The notes below the pieces were generated by a model. That model made no database searches, was not told the DNA's origin, and was given only the letters and a program-made list of their open reading frames with translations. From IMG/VR virus record IMGVR_UViG_3300042924_000089, positions 1-21,963 of that record: DNA of 21,963 bases. The stretch is one strand, 5' to 3'. The stretch comes from a virus. Each line of letters opens with the position of its first letter. The stretch's first letter is position 1. Below, in pieces: positions 1-6,077 of this stretch. Position numbers and translations under genes: made by a program.

Positions 1-17
1 ATTACGAAGGAGGACAC

Positions 18-287
18 ATGACACGCGAGGACATCATCCGCATGGCGCGGGAGGCGGGATTCCCTGACTACGCTATGGGGCTAGCAAGCGAAGACGCTTG
101 GCAGAAAACTGAACTCTTCGCCGCCCTTGTCGCAGCAGCCGAGCGAGAGGCGTGTGCCGAGGTTTGTGAAAAACAAATGAAGTCATACATGAGCAAGCAA
201 TACACAGTTGACCCGTTAGGCGGGTTTAGAGAAAGGTTTGCTGCCGAACAATGCGCCGCCGCCATCCGTGCGAGGGGGAGCAAGTGA
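18..287 (+). CDS. Conserved small phage protein of unknown function (89 aa)
   Basis: The ATG follows an excellent Shine-Dalgarno site (AAGGAGGA at 7-14), which fixes the start. The protein is a short, mostly helical acidic/basic mix. It begins MTREDIIRMAREAGF and has a central block rich in Ala, Glu and Arg (ALVAAAEREACAEVCEK) and a C-terminal CAAAIRARG. From memory this arrangement (MTRE-xx-I-x-MAREAGF, then a FAALVAAAEREACA block, then AIRARG) is very common in phages and prophages of Proteobacteria, and no function is known to me. The next gene starts at 284, inside its stop codon, so the two are translationally coupled. The 17 bases before it hold only the ribosome binding site. Confidence 0.8.
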   Translation: MTREDIIRMAREAGFPDYAMGLASEDAWQKTELFAALVAAAEREACAEVCEKQMKSYMSKQYTVDPLGGFRERFAAEQCAAAIRARGSK

Positions 288-460
288 CACGCACTTGTAA
301 GCAATGCGGTCAGAAGTTCTTCGGCGCGTCGAGCATTCTCCAGCATCGCAGCGGTGCTTGCGGTGGCGAGGAATTACTGAAGTCTCGCGGCTGGGTTAAG
401 ACCAAGGCAGGATGGGTATCACCACAACGCGCAGCGCACGACAAACGCCGTGGAGTTTGA
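284..460 (+). CDS. Small C2HC zinc-finger protein (58 aa)
   Basis: The best start is the GTG at 284, which overlaps the previous TGA (GTGA) and has a purine-rich GAGGGGGAG just upstream. A longer reading from 251 would lie inside the previous gene. The protein has one zinc-knuckle-like motif, Cys5-X2-Cys8-X12-His21-X4-Cys26, followed by a basic C-terminus (RAAHDKRRGV). A C2H2/C2HC finger in such a small phage protein suggests binding of nucleic acid or a protein partner; this is inference from the motif. Its 3' end overlaps the next nuclease-like gene by 11 nt if that gene starts at 450. Confidence 0.7.
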   Translation: MTRTCKQCGQKFFGASSILQHRSGACGGEELLKSRGWVKTKAGWVSPQRAAHDKRRGV

Positions 461-830
461 GCGGCTGATGAAAAACCGGGATGCGCCGCATATTGATTAC
501 GGCGCATTCCTCGGGTTGCTGCCGAACAACCCTAAAGCCTGCCCGTGCAATATCGACGGCATCATCGAGCGCAAGGGAAAGTTCCTCGTACTAGAATGGA
601 AGCGCGAGGGTGAGGGGATGTCCGAAGGGCTGCGCCGCACCTTGCAGGCACTCGCTGCCACGCCAAACTTCCAAGTGTGGGTGGTGCGCGGGGATACGGA
701 CGAAGGGCTACGGATAGCGCGGTTTTTCTTCGTGCCGCCGCAGGGCAAAGCAATGCTGCTTGGGGAAGGCGTGGAGGAATTTGTACGCGCCTACAAACTC
801 TGGTACGAATGGGCTGACGGGTCTTTCTGA
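450..830 (+). CDS. PD-(D/E)XK nuclease-like protein
   Basis: The 126-residue protein shows the core of a PD-(D/E)XK nuclease fold: Asp36 in NIDGIIE, then a hydrophobic strand ending Glu49-Trp-Lys51 (FLVLEWKRE), giving D-X12-E-X-K. These residues would bind the metal and catalyse phosphodiester cleavage. The assignment rests on this motif and the predicted strand-strand hairpin, not on a recognised subfamily. The GTG at 450 has no visible ribosome binding site. An in-frame ATG at 468, with GGAG at 453-456, is a real alternative giving a 120-residue protein; the motif is in both. The stop overlaps the next ATG (TGATG), so it is coupled to the second nuclease-like gene. Confidence 0.65.
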   Translation: MEFERLMKNRDAPHIDYGAFLGLLPNNPKACPCNIDGIIERKGKFLVLEWKREGEGMSEGLRRTLQALAATPNFQVWVVRGDTDEGLRIARFFFVPPQGKAMLLGEGVEEFVRAYKLWYEWADGSF

Positions 831-1126
831 TGCGCTACGCCGCACGCCGAGATGCTAACGATGCCGCCATCACCGCAGCCGTAAGAGCGGCGGGGTTTAC
901 GGTGTACGATTTGGGGCAGGCAGGGCAGGGAGTCCCCGATAAACTGGTCACCGCCCCCGGTTTTGCTGCCTTCCTTGAAATCAAGACCCCGACGGGCAAA
1001 CTGCGAAGGGGTCAGGAACGCTTCCAGATGGCGTTTGAGCCGCTTGGGATGTGGTACCTAGCCCGTGACCCTGCCGAGACTGTTGCGTGGCTTCAGGCGC
1101 GGCTGACGACGACCCAGAAGCCTTGA
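830..1126 (+). CDS. VRR-NUC-like PD-(D/E)XK nuclease (98 aa)
   Basis: It is a compact nuclease-like protein. An N-terminal helix (RRDANDAAITAAVRAAG) is followed by a Gly-rich turn with Pro36-Asp37 (VPDKLV), then FLEIK with Glu50 and Lys52, then a basic stretch and Gly-Gln (LRRGQERFQ). This order matches the phage VRR-NUC / Holliday-resolvase-like nucleases, whose usual size is about 90-130 residues. The substrate cannot be read from sequence; family members cut branched or flap DNA. It overlaps the previous stop by one base. Its last 34 bases overlap the 3' end of the convergent minus-strand methyltransferase gene. Confidence 0.75.
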   Translation: MRYAARRDANDAAITAAVRAAGFTVYDLGQAGQGVPDKLVTAPGFAAFLEIKTPTGKLRRGQERFQMAFEPLGMWYLARDPAETVAWLQARLTTTQKP

Positions 1127-1617
1127 CCCATGAGTTGATGGTGCTGGAGGTGGTGGATGTGGAACCGCTCACAGAGCCGGGGAAGCCACCAACGGGCAGG
1201 CTCTTGGATGAGGTGGGCGTTGCGCCCGTCCGATAACACCTTGACCGCCGCCCCCGTGTGGACGCTGAAGAAGCCCAGCCGGGGCATGATACGGGCAAGG
1301 TCATCCAACACCGCGTCGAGCCGGTCAGGTTCAATGTGTTCCAGCACATCAATGCAGCAGACCATATCAGCCTCTACGGGAGGCCCGTACTCTGGGAAGG
1401 CTGGGTCATAGGGGTGGTAATCAAACTCCAGCCCTGCGCCCTGTAGGGCGGTTTGGAGGTGCTTCTTCCCGGCCCCATAGTCGGAAATTGACCGGATAGA
1501 GTTATCCACAGCCAATTTAGCGACAAGGGGCGCGAAGGCTAGTGAGGCCACCCCGTAATTAGGATTTGTGTGCAGTTCGACCTGTTGGGCGCGGTAGGCT
1601 TCGGAGATGGTGTCCAT
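1093..1617 (-). CDS. Class I SAM-dependent methyltransferase
   Basis: This is the only convincing minus-strand gene. The 174-residue protein has a Rossmann motif I (SDYGAGKKHL, residues 45-54), an acidic DP at 71-72 in the motif II position, and a motif III/IV block VEADMVCCIDVLEHIEP (81-97) typical of type-11-like methyltransferases. The DVLEHIEP block marks the strand next to the active site. The target (small molecule, nucleic acid or protein) cannot be told. The C-terminal part (HLIQEPARWW) is also familiar from small phage methyltransferases. A GGGG at about 5 nt before the ATG can serve as ribosome binding site. It is convergent with the nuclease at 830 (34-nt overlap) and divergent from the gene at 1734. 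Confidence 0.8.
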   Translation of the reverse strand: MDTISEAYRAQQVELHTNPNYGVASLAFAPLVAKLAVDNSIRSISDYGAGKKHLQTALQGAGLEFDYHPYDPAFPEYGPPVEADMVCCIDVLEHIEPDRLDAVLDDLARIMPRLGFFSVHTGAAVKVLSDGRNAHLIQEPARWWLPRLCERFHIHHLQHHQLMGQGFWVVVSRA

Positions 1618-1624
1618 ACCCCAG

Positions 1625-1638
1625 TTTACCCCGGTAAA
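1625..1638. promoter_or_regulatory. Inverted repeat in the divergent intergenic region
   Basis: TTTACC-CC-GGTAAA has 6-bp arms around a 2-base centre. It lies just upstream of the minus-strand methyltransferase start, followed on the plus strand by an A-run. It could be an operator for a leftward promoter, but I could not find a good leftward -35/-10 pair. Function is inferred from position only. Confidence 0.35.
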
Positions 1639-1657
1639 AAAAAGTTTGCTAAAGGTG

Positions 1658-1686
1658 TTGACAGGTAGGGCGGTATGCCCTAATCT
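1658..1686 (+). promoter_or_regulatory. Sigma70-like promoter
   Basis: A perfect -35 (TTGACA, 1658-1663) is separated by exactly 17 bp from TAATCT (1681-1686), a weak -10. It points at the gene starting at 1734, with a likely transcript start near 1693. It lies between divergent genes, the expected place. The poor -10 could mean dependence on an activator or simply moderate strength. Confidence 0.6.
1666..1682. promoter_or_regulatory. Operator-like dyad in the promoter spacer
   Basis: TAGGGC-ggtat-GCCCTA is a perfect 6-bp inverted repeat with a 5-base centre. It fills the spacer between -35 and -10 and touches the -10. A protein bound here would block RNA polymerase, so a repressor operator is the natural reading. 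The 55-residue helix-turn-helix protein at 2126 is a candidate ligand; that link is inference. Confidence 0.45.
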
Positions 1687-1695
1687 ACTCCCATA

Positions 1696-1710
1696 CCAGC
1701 ACGGTGCTGG
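1696..1710. promoter_or_regulatory. Second dyad just downstream of the promoter
   Basis: CCAGCAC-g-GTGCTGG is a perfect 7-bp inverted repeat with a one-base centre, falling a few bases after the predicted transcript start. As DNA it could be an operator. The one-base centre makes an RNA hairpin with all seven pairs impossible, so a DNA-binding site is more likely. Its sequence differs from the dyad in the promoter spacer, so two different proteins, or neither, may bind. Confidence 0.4.
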
Positions 1711-1733
1711 CTTACCACAGAGAGGTAACTGAC

Positions 1734-1919
1734 ATGGACACGACCACCAACACCATCACCCTGACCATCCCCGCCGACGCTGCCCGTCTCGTTCGTTACG
1801 CGCTGCTGCGTCAGTACGGCTACATCTTCGAGAATCTTGGCAAGGAAGACGCATCGAAGAACAAGTCGCTTGAAGCACTCGACGCGCTTATCGACCAGAT
1901 TGAAGAACTCGCCCGTTAA
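1734..1919 (+). CDS. Small hypothetical helical protein (61 aa)
   Basis: The start is the ATG at 1734, preceded by AGAGAGG at 1719-1725. A longer reading from 1704 would run through the dyad and is not needed. The protein opens with a Thr-rich strand (TTTNTITLTIPADAARLV) and ends in a helix with regular hydrophobic spacing (SLEALDALIDQIEELAR). The opening resembles small regulatory or ribbon-helix-like proteins (strand followed by helix), but I do not recognise the family. It is the first gene after the promoter at 1658, with the next gene 30 bases downstream. Confidence 0.65.
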   Translation: MDTTTNTITLTIPADAARLVRYALLRQYGYIFENLGKEDASKNKSLEALDALIDQIEELAR

Positions 1920-1949
1920 TCATCTTCACCACAAACAGGAGAAACAACC

Positions 1950-2102
1950 ATGTTTTACGCCATCTTCAACATGAACGACTTTAGCCGCGCTAGTGGCAAG
2001 TACCGCGACAAGTCAAACGCGCAGGCCGATTGTGAGCGAATGAATCTCTACGGCCGCATTTACCAAGTCGTCGAGGTAGACGCAACCGGGCATCCGTTCT
2101 AA
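1950..2102 (+). CDS. Small hypothetical protein (50 aa)
   Basis: It has a good ribosome binding site (AGGAGA, 1937-1942) seven bases before the ATG. The product begins MFYAIFNMNDFSRASGKY and ends VVEVDATGHPF. The alternation of aromatic and polar residues at both ends suggests a small beta-sheet protein with one helix between (NAQADCERMNLYG). I do not recognise a family. It sits in the same small plus-strand cluster as the genes at 1734 and 2126. Confidence 0.6.
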   Translation: MFYAIFNMNDFSRASGKYRDKSNAQADCERMNLYGRIYQVVEVDATGHPF

Positions 2103-2125
2103 CCACCCCGTCTCTTTCCACAGAA

Positions 2126-2293
2126 ATGATTGTCGCCGACTTTCGCGCTGCCCTCGCCCGTGCTGGACTTACACAGCGCGGTGCGGCTAGGGCGCTTGAA
2201 ATTAACGAGCGTACTGTGCGCCGATACTGCGCCGGATACCCTGTGCCGCGTGTCGTTTGGTTAGCATTGGAGAGGCTTGCGCTCAAGCCGTGA
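2126..2293 (+). CDS. Small helix-turn-helix DNA-binding protein (55 aa)
   Basis: The 55-residue product is almost only a helix-turn-helix: FRAALARAGLTQRGAARAL (first and second helices) and INERTVRRYCAG (recognition helix), followed by a short last helix (VVWLALERLAL). LTQRGAARAL-x-INERTVRRY has the shape of the Cro/C1-type XRE family, in which the second Arg-rich helix enters the major groove. No strong ribosome binding site precedes the ATG at 2126. It lies a few hundred bases downstream of a promoter with two dyads, so autoregulation is plausible. Known XRE proteins are usually longer; this one is near the minimum for the fold. Confidence 0.65.
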   Translation: MIVADFRAALARAGLTQRGAARALEINERTVRRYCAGYPVPRVVWLALERLALKP

Positions 2294-2329
2294 GCGGTCT
2301 AGAGTCATGGTATCCTTCTGGGGGACGCT

Positions 2330-2698
2330 ATGGCTTCTCACGAAAAAACCGCTGCGCTTTTTGTCGGAACCATGTTCCACAGCGCGACCATCACGCACCT
2401 TCAGCACCTTGCAACAAAGTCCTACGCTCAACATAAGGCTTTGCAAAAATACTATGAGGCAATTCCCGGCTTTGTAGACGCTTATGCAGAGGCGTTTCAA
2501 GGGCGCTACGGCATCATCACGGGTTACGATGTCGAGTTCCACAAGAACAGCAATCCGAAGGCGTATGTGAAGTCGCTGCTGACCTTCCTCGACGAAATTA
2601 AAGGCTCACTCCCGAAGGACAGCGACCTTGTTAACCTGTTTGACGCGGTTGTGGATGCCGTGACGAGCCTTAAGTACAAACTCGAAAACCTCGAATAA
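2330..2698 (+). CDS. DUF5856/ferritin-like helical protein
   Basis: The 122-residue product is nearly all helical. The block LFVGTMFHSATITHLQHLATKSYAQHKALQKYYEAIPGFVDAYAEA carries His and Glu at helix positions like those of Dps/ferritin-like four-helix proteins. From memory it matches the small phage family DUF5856, whose members are about this length and have no experimentally known role that I can name. Metal binding is therefore only a suggestion from the His/Glu spacing. GGGGGA lies 5-10 nt before the ATG. The stop overlaps the next start (TAATG), so it is coupled to the ADP-ribosyltransferase-like gene. Confidence 0.65.
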   Translation: MASHEKTAALFVGTMFHSATITHLQHLATKSYAQHKALQKYYEAIPGFVDAYAEAFQGRYGIITGYDVEFHKNSNPKAYVKSLLTFLDEIKGSLPKDSDLVNLFDAVVDAVTSLKYKLENLE

Positions 2699-3954
2699 TG
2701 GCGAAGAAAGCGGAACCGTCACGGGTTGCTGCCGCGCTGCAATACCTCCAGCAGATGCGCGACCGTGCCGCTGACTTCGGTGGCGGGGTGGTGGAGAACC
2801 TCGCAGACCGCGCCAGAAGCGTCGGAGGACTCGCATACGAGGCTCTGGCGACCGACCCCAACATGGGGCGCATGACGACGGCAGAGTACGCCCAAGCCGC
2901 CGACCGCCCAACCCCTCGCTTAGACCAAGCCGCCCAAGACCTCGGTACCATCGGCAAGGCAATCGTTACGCAGCCGGTTCAGACGGGCAAGGCTTTCGTG
3001 CAGGGCGAGGTTGAACGCGCACGGCAGGCAATGACCAGCCCCCGCGCTGCTGGTGAATACGCAGGGTCGATGGTTGACCCTATGCGGATAGCAGCCGCGC
3101 TACGCAAAACCGCCCCTATCGCTGAACTAGATGTTTACCACGGCACCCCGCATCGGTTCCCCGCGACGGAGGCTAACCCGCTAGGGGAGTTTGACGCTAG
3201 CAAGATTGGCACGGGCGAGGGGGCGCAGGCTTTCGGGCATGGAATTTACCTTGCCGAAAAACCAAATGTTGCTCAAGACTATCAATTTATGTTGAGCAAA
3301 ATTGACCCAGAAACCGTTACTTATCAAGGCAAGCCTGTCCAAAAATGGTATGACATGGCGCAAGCCGAGCAAGACAGAGCGCATAGGTTAGGCGACCGTA
3401 CTGCGATTGACCGCGCTAACGCAAAATTGGCGTATTGGGAAAATGTCATGACTCGCCGCCATCCAGAAGATGTAAAGCGCGTGGCAAACGACCCGGATGA
3501 CGGGTGGCCTACCTTTGCAAACTATGCAAACTCTTTGGAAATGGAAAAATTTGGCGGGTTGAAAGAAGCAGGCTCCCTTTACAAAGCCGACCTCCCCGAC
3601 GAGATGATAGACCGTATGCTCGATTGGGATAAGCCGTTGAGTGAGCAGCCGGAAAGTGTCCAGACAATTTTGAAAAATTTAGCCAAAAAAGACGCAGAAA
3701 AATACGGGGAAGGCGGTGGTCTTGATTACTACATGGGCGACCCAGATAGTTACGATGGTGAGAGCGTTTACCGTTATCTTGCTGAACAGCAAGACAGTCA
3801 AGTTAACACATCTGAATACTTTAAAAATCTAGGCATCCCCGGCATCAAGTATTTAGACGCAGGCAGTCGCGGCGGTGACTCTGCAACCGGAACGCGCAAC
3901 TTCGTTGTGTTCCCCGGTGAGGAAAAGAAGGTACGCATATTGGAGCGTAAGTAA
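2698..3954 (+). CDS. ADP-ribosyltransferase-like protein with phage N-terminal extension
   Basis: The 418-residue product has two parts. Residues 1-140 are Ala/Gln-rich helix and low-complexity sequence without a recognised domain. Residues 141-418 look like the ADP-ribosyltransferase found in phage polyvalent proteins: DVYHGTP (145-151), FDASKIGTGEG (165-175), GHGIYLAE (180-187), YKADLP (295-300), GIPGIKYLD (379-387) and a final RNFVVF (400-405). The YHGT and GIYLAE blocks would hold NAD. The enzyme would transfer ADP-ribose to a host target, which cannot be predicted. Base composition changes inside the gene (about 70% GC around 2761-2820 versus about 35% at 3241-3300), which suggests the catalytic part has a different origin. 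The reading frame is intact. Confidence 0.75.
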   Translation: MAKKAEPSRVAAALQYLQQMRDRAADFGGGVVENLADRARSVGGLAYEALATDPNMGRMTTAEYAQAADRPTPRLDQAAQDLGTIGKAIVTQPVQTGKAFVQGEVERARQAMTSPRAAGEYAGSMVDPMRIAAALRKTAPIAELDVYHGTPHRFPATEANPLGEFDASKIGTGEGAQAFGHGIYLAEKPNVAQDYQFMLSKIDPETVTYQGKPVQKWYDMAQAEQDRAHRLGDRTAIDRANAKLAYWENVMTRRHPEDVKRVANDPDDGWPTFANYANSLEMEKFGGLKEAGSLYKADLPDEMIDRMLDWDKPLSEQPESVQTILKNLAKKDAEKYGEGGGLDYYMGDPDSYDGESVYRYLAEQQDSQVNTSEYFKNLGIPGIKYLDAGSRGGDSATGTRNFVVFPGEEKKVRILERK

Positions 3955-4022
3955 GTTAACCAAAGGCAACAGCGGCAAAGATAGTTTCATTAGATAAACA
4001 ATCACGATATATTAACCACGGT
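3955..4022 (+). promoter_or_regulatory. AT-rich leader before the packaging and structural operon
   Basis: This short gap is markedly AT-rich compared with the genome and includes TTCATT, a 16-base spacer and TATATT (a poor -35 and a recognisable -10) ending near 4015. It precedes the terminase genes, where a late promoter is expected. The match is weak and there is no visible ribosome binding site before the ATG at 4023, so a leaderless or unusual start is possible. Confidence 0.3.
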
Positions 4023-4283
4023 ATGCCAGCAGGTCGCCCCAAAGGAAGCCCTAACAAGTCAACCCAAGCAGCGAGGGAGGCCATCTCTCGTTTCGTAGAC
4101 GGCAACGCAGACCGCTTGCAGGGCTGGCTCGACGAGATACACCAAGAGAAGGGCGCAGAGGCGGCGTTCAAGTGCTTCAGCGACTTGCTCGAATACCATG
4201 TGCCTAAACTCGCACGCCACGAACACAGCGGCCCTGACGGCAGCAAGATTGAGATTGAGGCGACTTGGGGCAAGCCCGAGTGA
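4023..4283 (+). CDS. terS: Terminase small subunit
   Basis: The 86-residue protein begins with a basic Gly/Pro/Lys segment (AGRPKGSPNKSTQAAREAI), then a helix (FVDGNADRLQGWLDEI) and another (AAFKCFSDLLEYHVPKLAR). This pattern is typical of small terminase subunits of this phage group. They bind the packaging site on the concatemer and deliver it to the large subunit. It lies directly before the large subunit. The next gene starts at the GTG overlapping its stop (GTGA). It is shorter than lambda- or P22-type small subunits, so part of the DNA-binding function may lie in the basic N-terminus alone. Confidence 0.75.
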   Translation: MPAGRPKGSPNKSTQAAREAISRFVDGNADRLQGWLDEIHQEKGAEAAFKCFSDLLEYHVPKLARHEHSGPDGSKIEIEATWGKPE

Positions 4284-5614
4284 AGCAGCGGGTAGAACTC
4301 CCGTATCGCCCTAGACGGGCTTTCATGCCGTTCCACGACCGCACAAAGCGGTGGGCCTGCCTCGTCGCGCATCGGCGTGCTGGCAAGACTGTCGCAGCGG
4401 TTAACGACATCATCCGCGCAGCCTTCATGTACCGGGGGCCAAACGGCCTCTTTGGGTATGTCGCCCCCTACCAGAACCAAGCACGCCGCATTGCGTGGGA
4501 CTACTTCAAGCACTACGCCCAGCCGCTCATCAGCGACACCAACGAGCAGATGATGACCATCACGCTCGTTAACAACACGAAGGTCAGCCTATTCGGCGCA
4601 GACAACGCAGACGCAATGCGCGGCCTCGGGTTCAGCGGCGTGTACATGGACGAATACGGCGACTTCAAGCCAAGCGTGTTTGGCAATGTCATCCGGCCTG
4701 CGCTCTCCGACAAACAAGGCTGGGCTGTGTTTGCCGGTACGCCGAAGGGCAAGAACCAATTCTGGGACATCTACGAGACAGCACGGCGCATCCCAGACGA
4801 GTGGTTTGTCCTGCGCCTGCCTGCTAGCGAATCAGGCCTGCTGCCCCAGAGTGAACTCAACGCAGCAAAGGCGCAGTTGTCGGAAGACCAGTACCTCCAA
4901 GAGTACGAGTGCAGTTTCGAGGCGGCTATCCTCGGCGCGTTCTTCGGCACAGAGATGCGACAGGCAGAGCCGCGTATTAACGAGCGTGTAGTCTTCGAGC
5001 CGGGGTATCCGGTACACACAGCATGGGACTTGGGCTACCGCGACGACACCGCGATATGGTGGTATCAGGTCGTGGGCGGCGAGGTGCGCGTTATCGACTT
5101 TTTCGCCGTCTCCGGTGCAGACATCCGCGCCATTGCAGAAGTGGTTGTAAACAAGGGTTATCAGTACGGCAAGCATCACCTGCCGCATGACGCACGCGCC
5201 AAGAGCCTACAGACGGGGCGCAGCATCGTAGAGCAGTTGGCTGACCACCTCGGCATCAACCATTTGTCCGTGGTGCCGAACATCGGCTTGCAGGACGGAA
5301 TCCAAGCAATTCGCCAGATGTTGCCCCGAACTTGGTTCAATTCCGTAAAATGTGGCGACGGAATAGAGGCTTTACGCCAGTATCAACGAGAGTATGATGA
5401 GGACAAGAAAGCGTTCAGGGCATCACCCCGACACGATTGGACATCACACCCTGCCGACGCTTTCCGTATGTTAGCCGTTGCGTGGAGGGCTGAACCGTCC
5501 GCGCAGAGGCCGTTAGAGAGCAAGACCTTGATTGTTGGGCCACAGAATGAGGTCACGCTAAACGATATGTGGCAGGTTCACGAGCGTAGCGTCTCAAGGA
5601 GGGCGCGAATATGA
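4280..5614 (+). CDS. terL: Terminase large subunit (packaging ATPase and nuclease)
   Basis: The start chosen is the GTG at 4280 overlapping the small-subunit stop, giving 444 residues. An upstream TTG at 4265 adds five. The N-terminal ATPase domain shows Walker A HRRAGKT (about residues 31-37), Walker B VYMDE (121-125) and coupling motif AGTPKG (152-157). The C-terminal nuclease domain has the first acidic residue in TAWDLGYRDDTA (Asp about 250), a later HLPHDA and a closing HDWTSHPADAFRML. It pumps DNA into the procapsid through the portal and cuts the concatemer. Size and motif order are complete, with no sign of an intron or frameshift. It overlaps the next gene by four bases. Confidence 0.95.
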   Translation: MKQRVELPYRPRRAFMPFHDRTKRWACLVAHRRAGKTVAAVNDIIRAAFMYRGPNGLFGYVAPYQNQARRIAWDYFKHYAQPLISDTNEQMMTITLVNNTKVSLFGADNADAMRGLGFSGVYMDEYGDFKPSVFGNVIRPALSDKQGWAVFAGTPKGKNQFWDIYETARRIPDEWFVLRLPASESGLLPQSELNAAKAQLSEDQYLQEYECSFEAAILGAFFGTEMRQAEPRINERVVFEPGYPVHTAWDLGYRDDTAIWWYQVVGGEVRVIDFFAVSGADIRAIAEVVVNKGYQYGKHHLPHDARAKSLQTGRSIVEQLADHLGINHLSVVPNIGLQDGIQAIRQMLPRTWFNSVKCGDGIEALRQYQREYDEDKKAFRASPRHDWTSHPADAFRMLAVAWRAEPSAQRPLESKTLIVGPQNEVTLNDMWQVHERSVSRRARI

Positions 5615-5916
5615 GTGGCGTAAATCTTCCGTATCAATACCCCTACGAGACGGTTGCCGTTTCGCAGACCGAGCAGGTGCTTGGCACTAACGGCGCGGCA
5701 AACGATTACCTGCATCGCATCGTGGTGACGGTATCAACGGCGCTGACTTCAACCGTCAGCATCATCGACGGCAGCACGACCATCCTTTCCATCCCAGCGA
5801 GTACGGCTGTTGGCGTGTATGTCGTGGAACTTGGCCTCAACGCGGCTACCGGCCCGTGGAAGGTCACGACGGGTGCAGGCGCTGCTGTGCTGGCGGTTGG
5901 ACTGTTTAGCAAATGA
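5611..5916 (+). CDS. Small beta-rich structural-region protein (101 aa)
   Basis: It starts at the ATG overlapping the terminase stop (ATGA), with AAGGAGGGCG just upstream as ribosome binding site. The sequence is a run of short beta strands rich in Thr, Val and Ser (HRIVVTVSTALTSTVSIID, ILSIPASTAVGVYVVELGL, GPWKVTTGAGAAVLAVGLF), typical of a small beta sandwich. From memory, similar proteins often sit between terminase and portal in related phages. A minor virion or decoration role is possible but not shown. Its stop overlaps the next small gene. Confidence 0.7.
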   Translation: MSGVNLPYQYPYETVAVSQTEQVLGTNGAANDYLHRIVVTVSTALTSTVSIIDGSTTILSIPASTAVGVYVVELGLNAATGPWKVTTGAGAAVLAVGLFSK

Positions 5917-6077
5917 ACCGTAAGCCCGGACTCTACGCCAACATTCTAGCGAAGCAGGAGCGTATCAAGGCTGGCTCCGGCGAGAGGATGCGTAAGCCCG
6001 GAGAGGCTGGTGCGCCGACCGCTAAGGCGTTCCGTGAGTCTGCCAAGACCGCTAAACCAGAGAAAAAGGGTTACTGA
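5913..6077 (+). CDS. Small basic conserved phage protein (54 aa)
   Basis: The gene starts in the stop of the previous one (ATGA) and ends overlapping the next start (TGATG). The 54-residue product is very basic and Gly/Ala-rich: MNRKPGLYANILAKQERIK, then a GSGERMRKPG block, then KAFRESAKTAKPEKKGY. I recall this KPGLYANI-x-AK-x-RIKAGSGERMRKPG arrangement as a conserved gene next to the portal in many phages. Its charge suggests contact with DNA or a disordered virion component. No function is established to my knowledge. Confidence 0.75.
   Translation: MNRKPGLYANILAKQERIKAGSGERMRKPGEAGAPTAKAFRESAKTAKPEKKGY

Noticed and set aside
1618-1660. Leftward promoter for the methyltransferase
   Set aside because: The best boxes (TAGCAA and TAAACT) score poorly and would leave almost no leader before the ATG.
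2277-2305. Promoter TTGCGC-17-TAGAGT before the 2330 gene
   Set aside because: Both boxes match consensus at only about half the positions, and the -35 lies inside the HTH gene; too weak to list.
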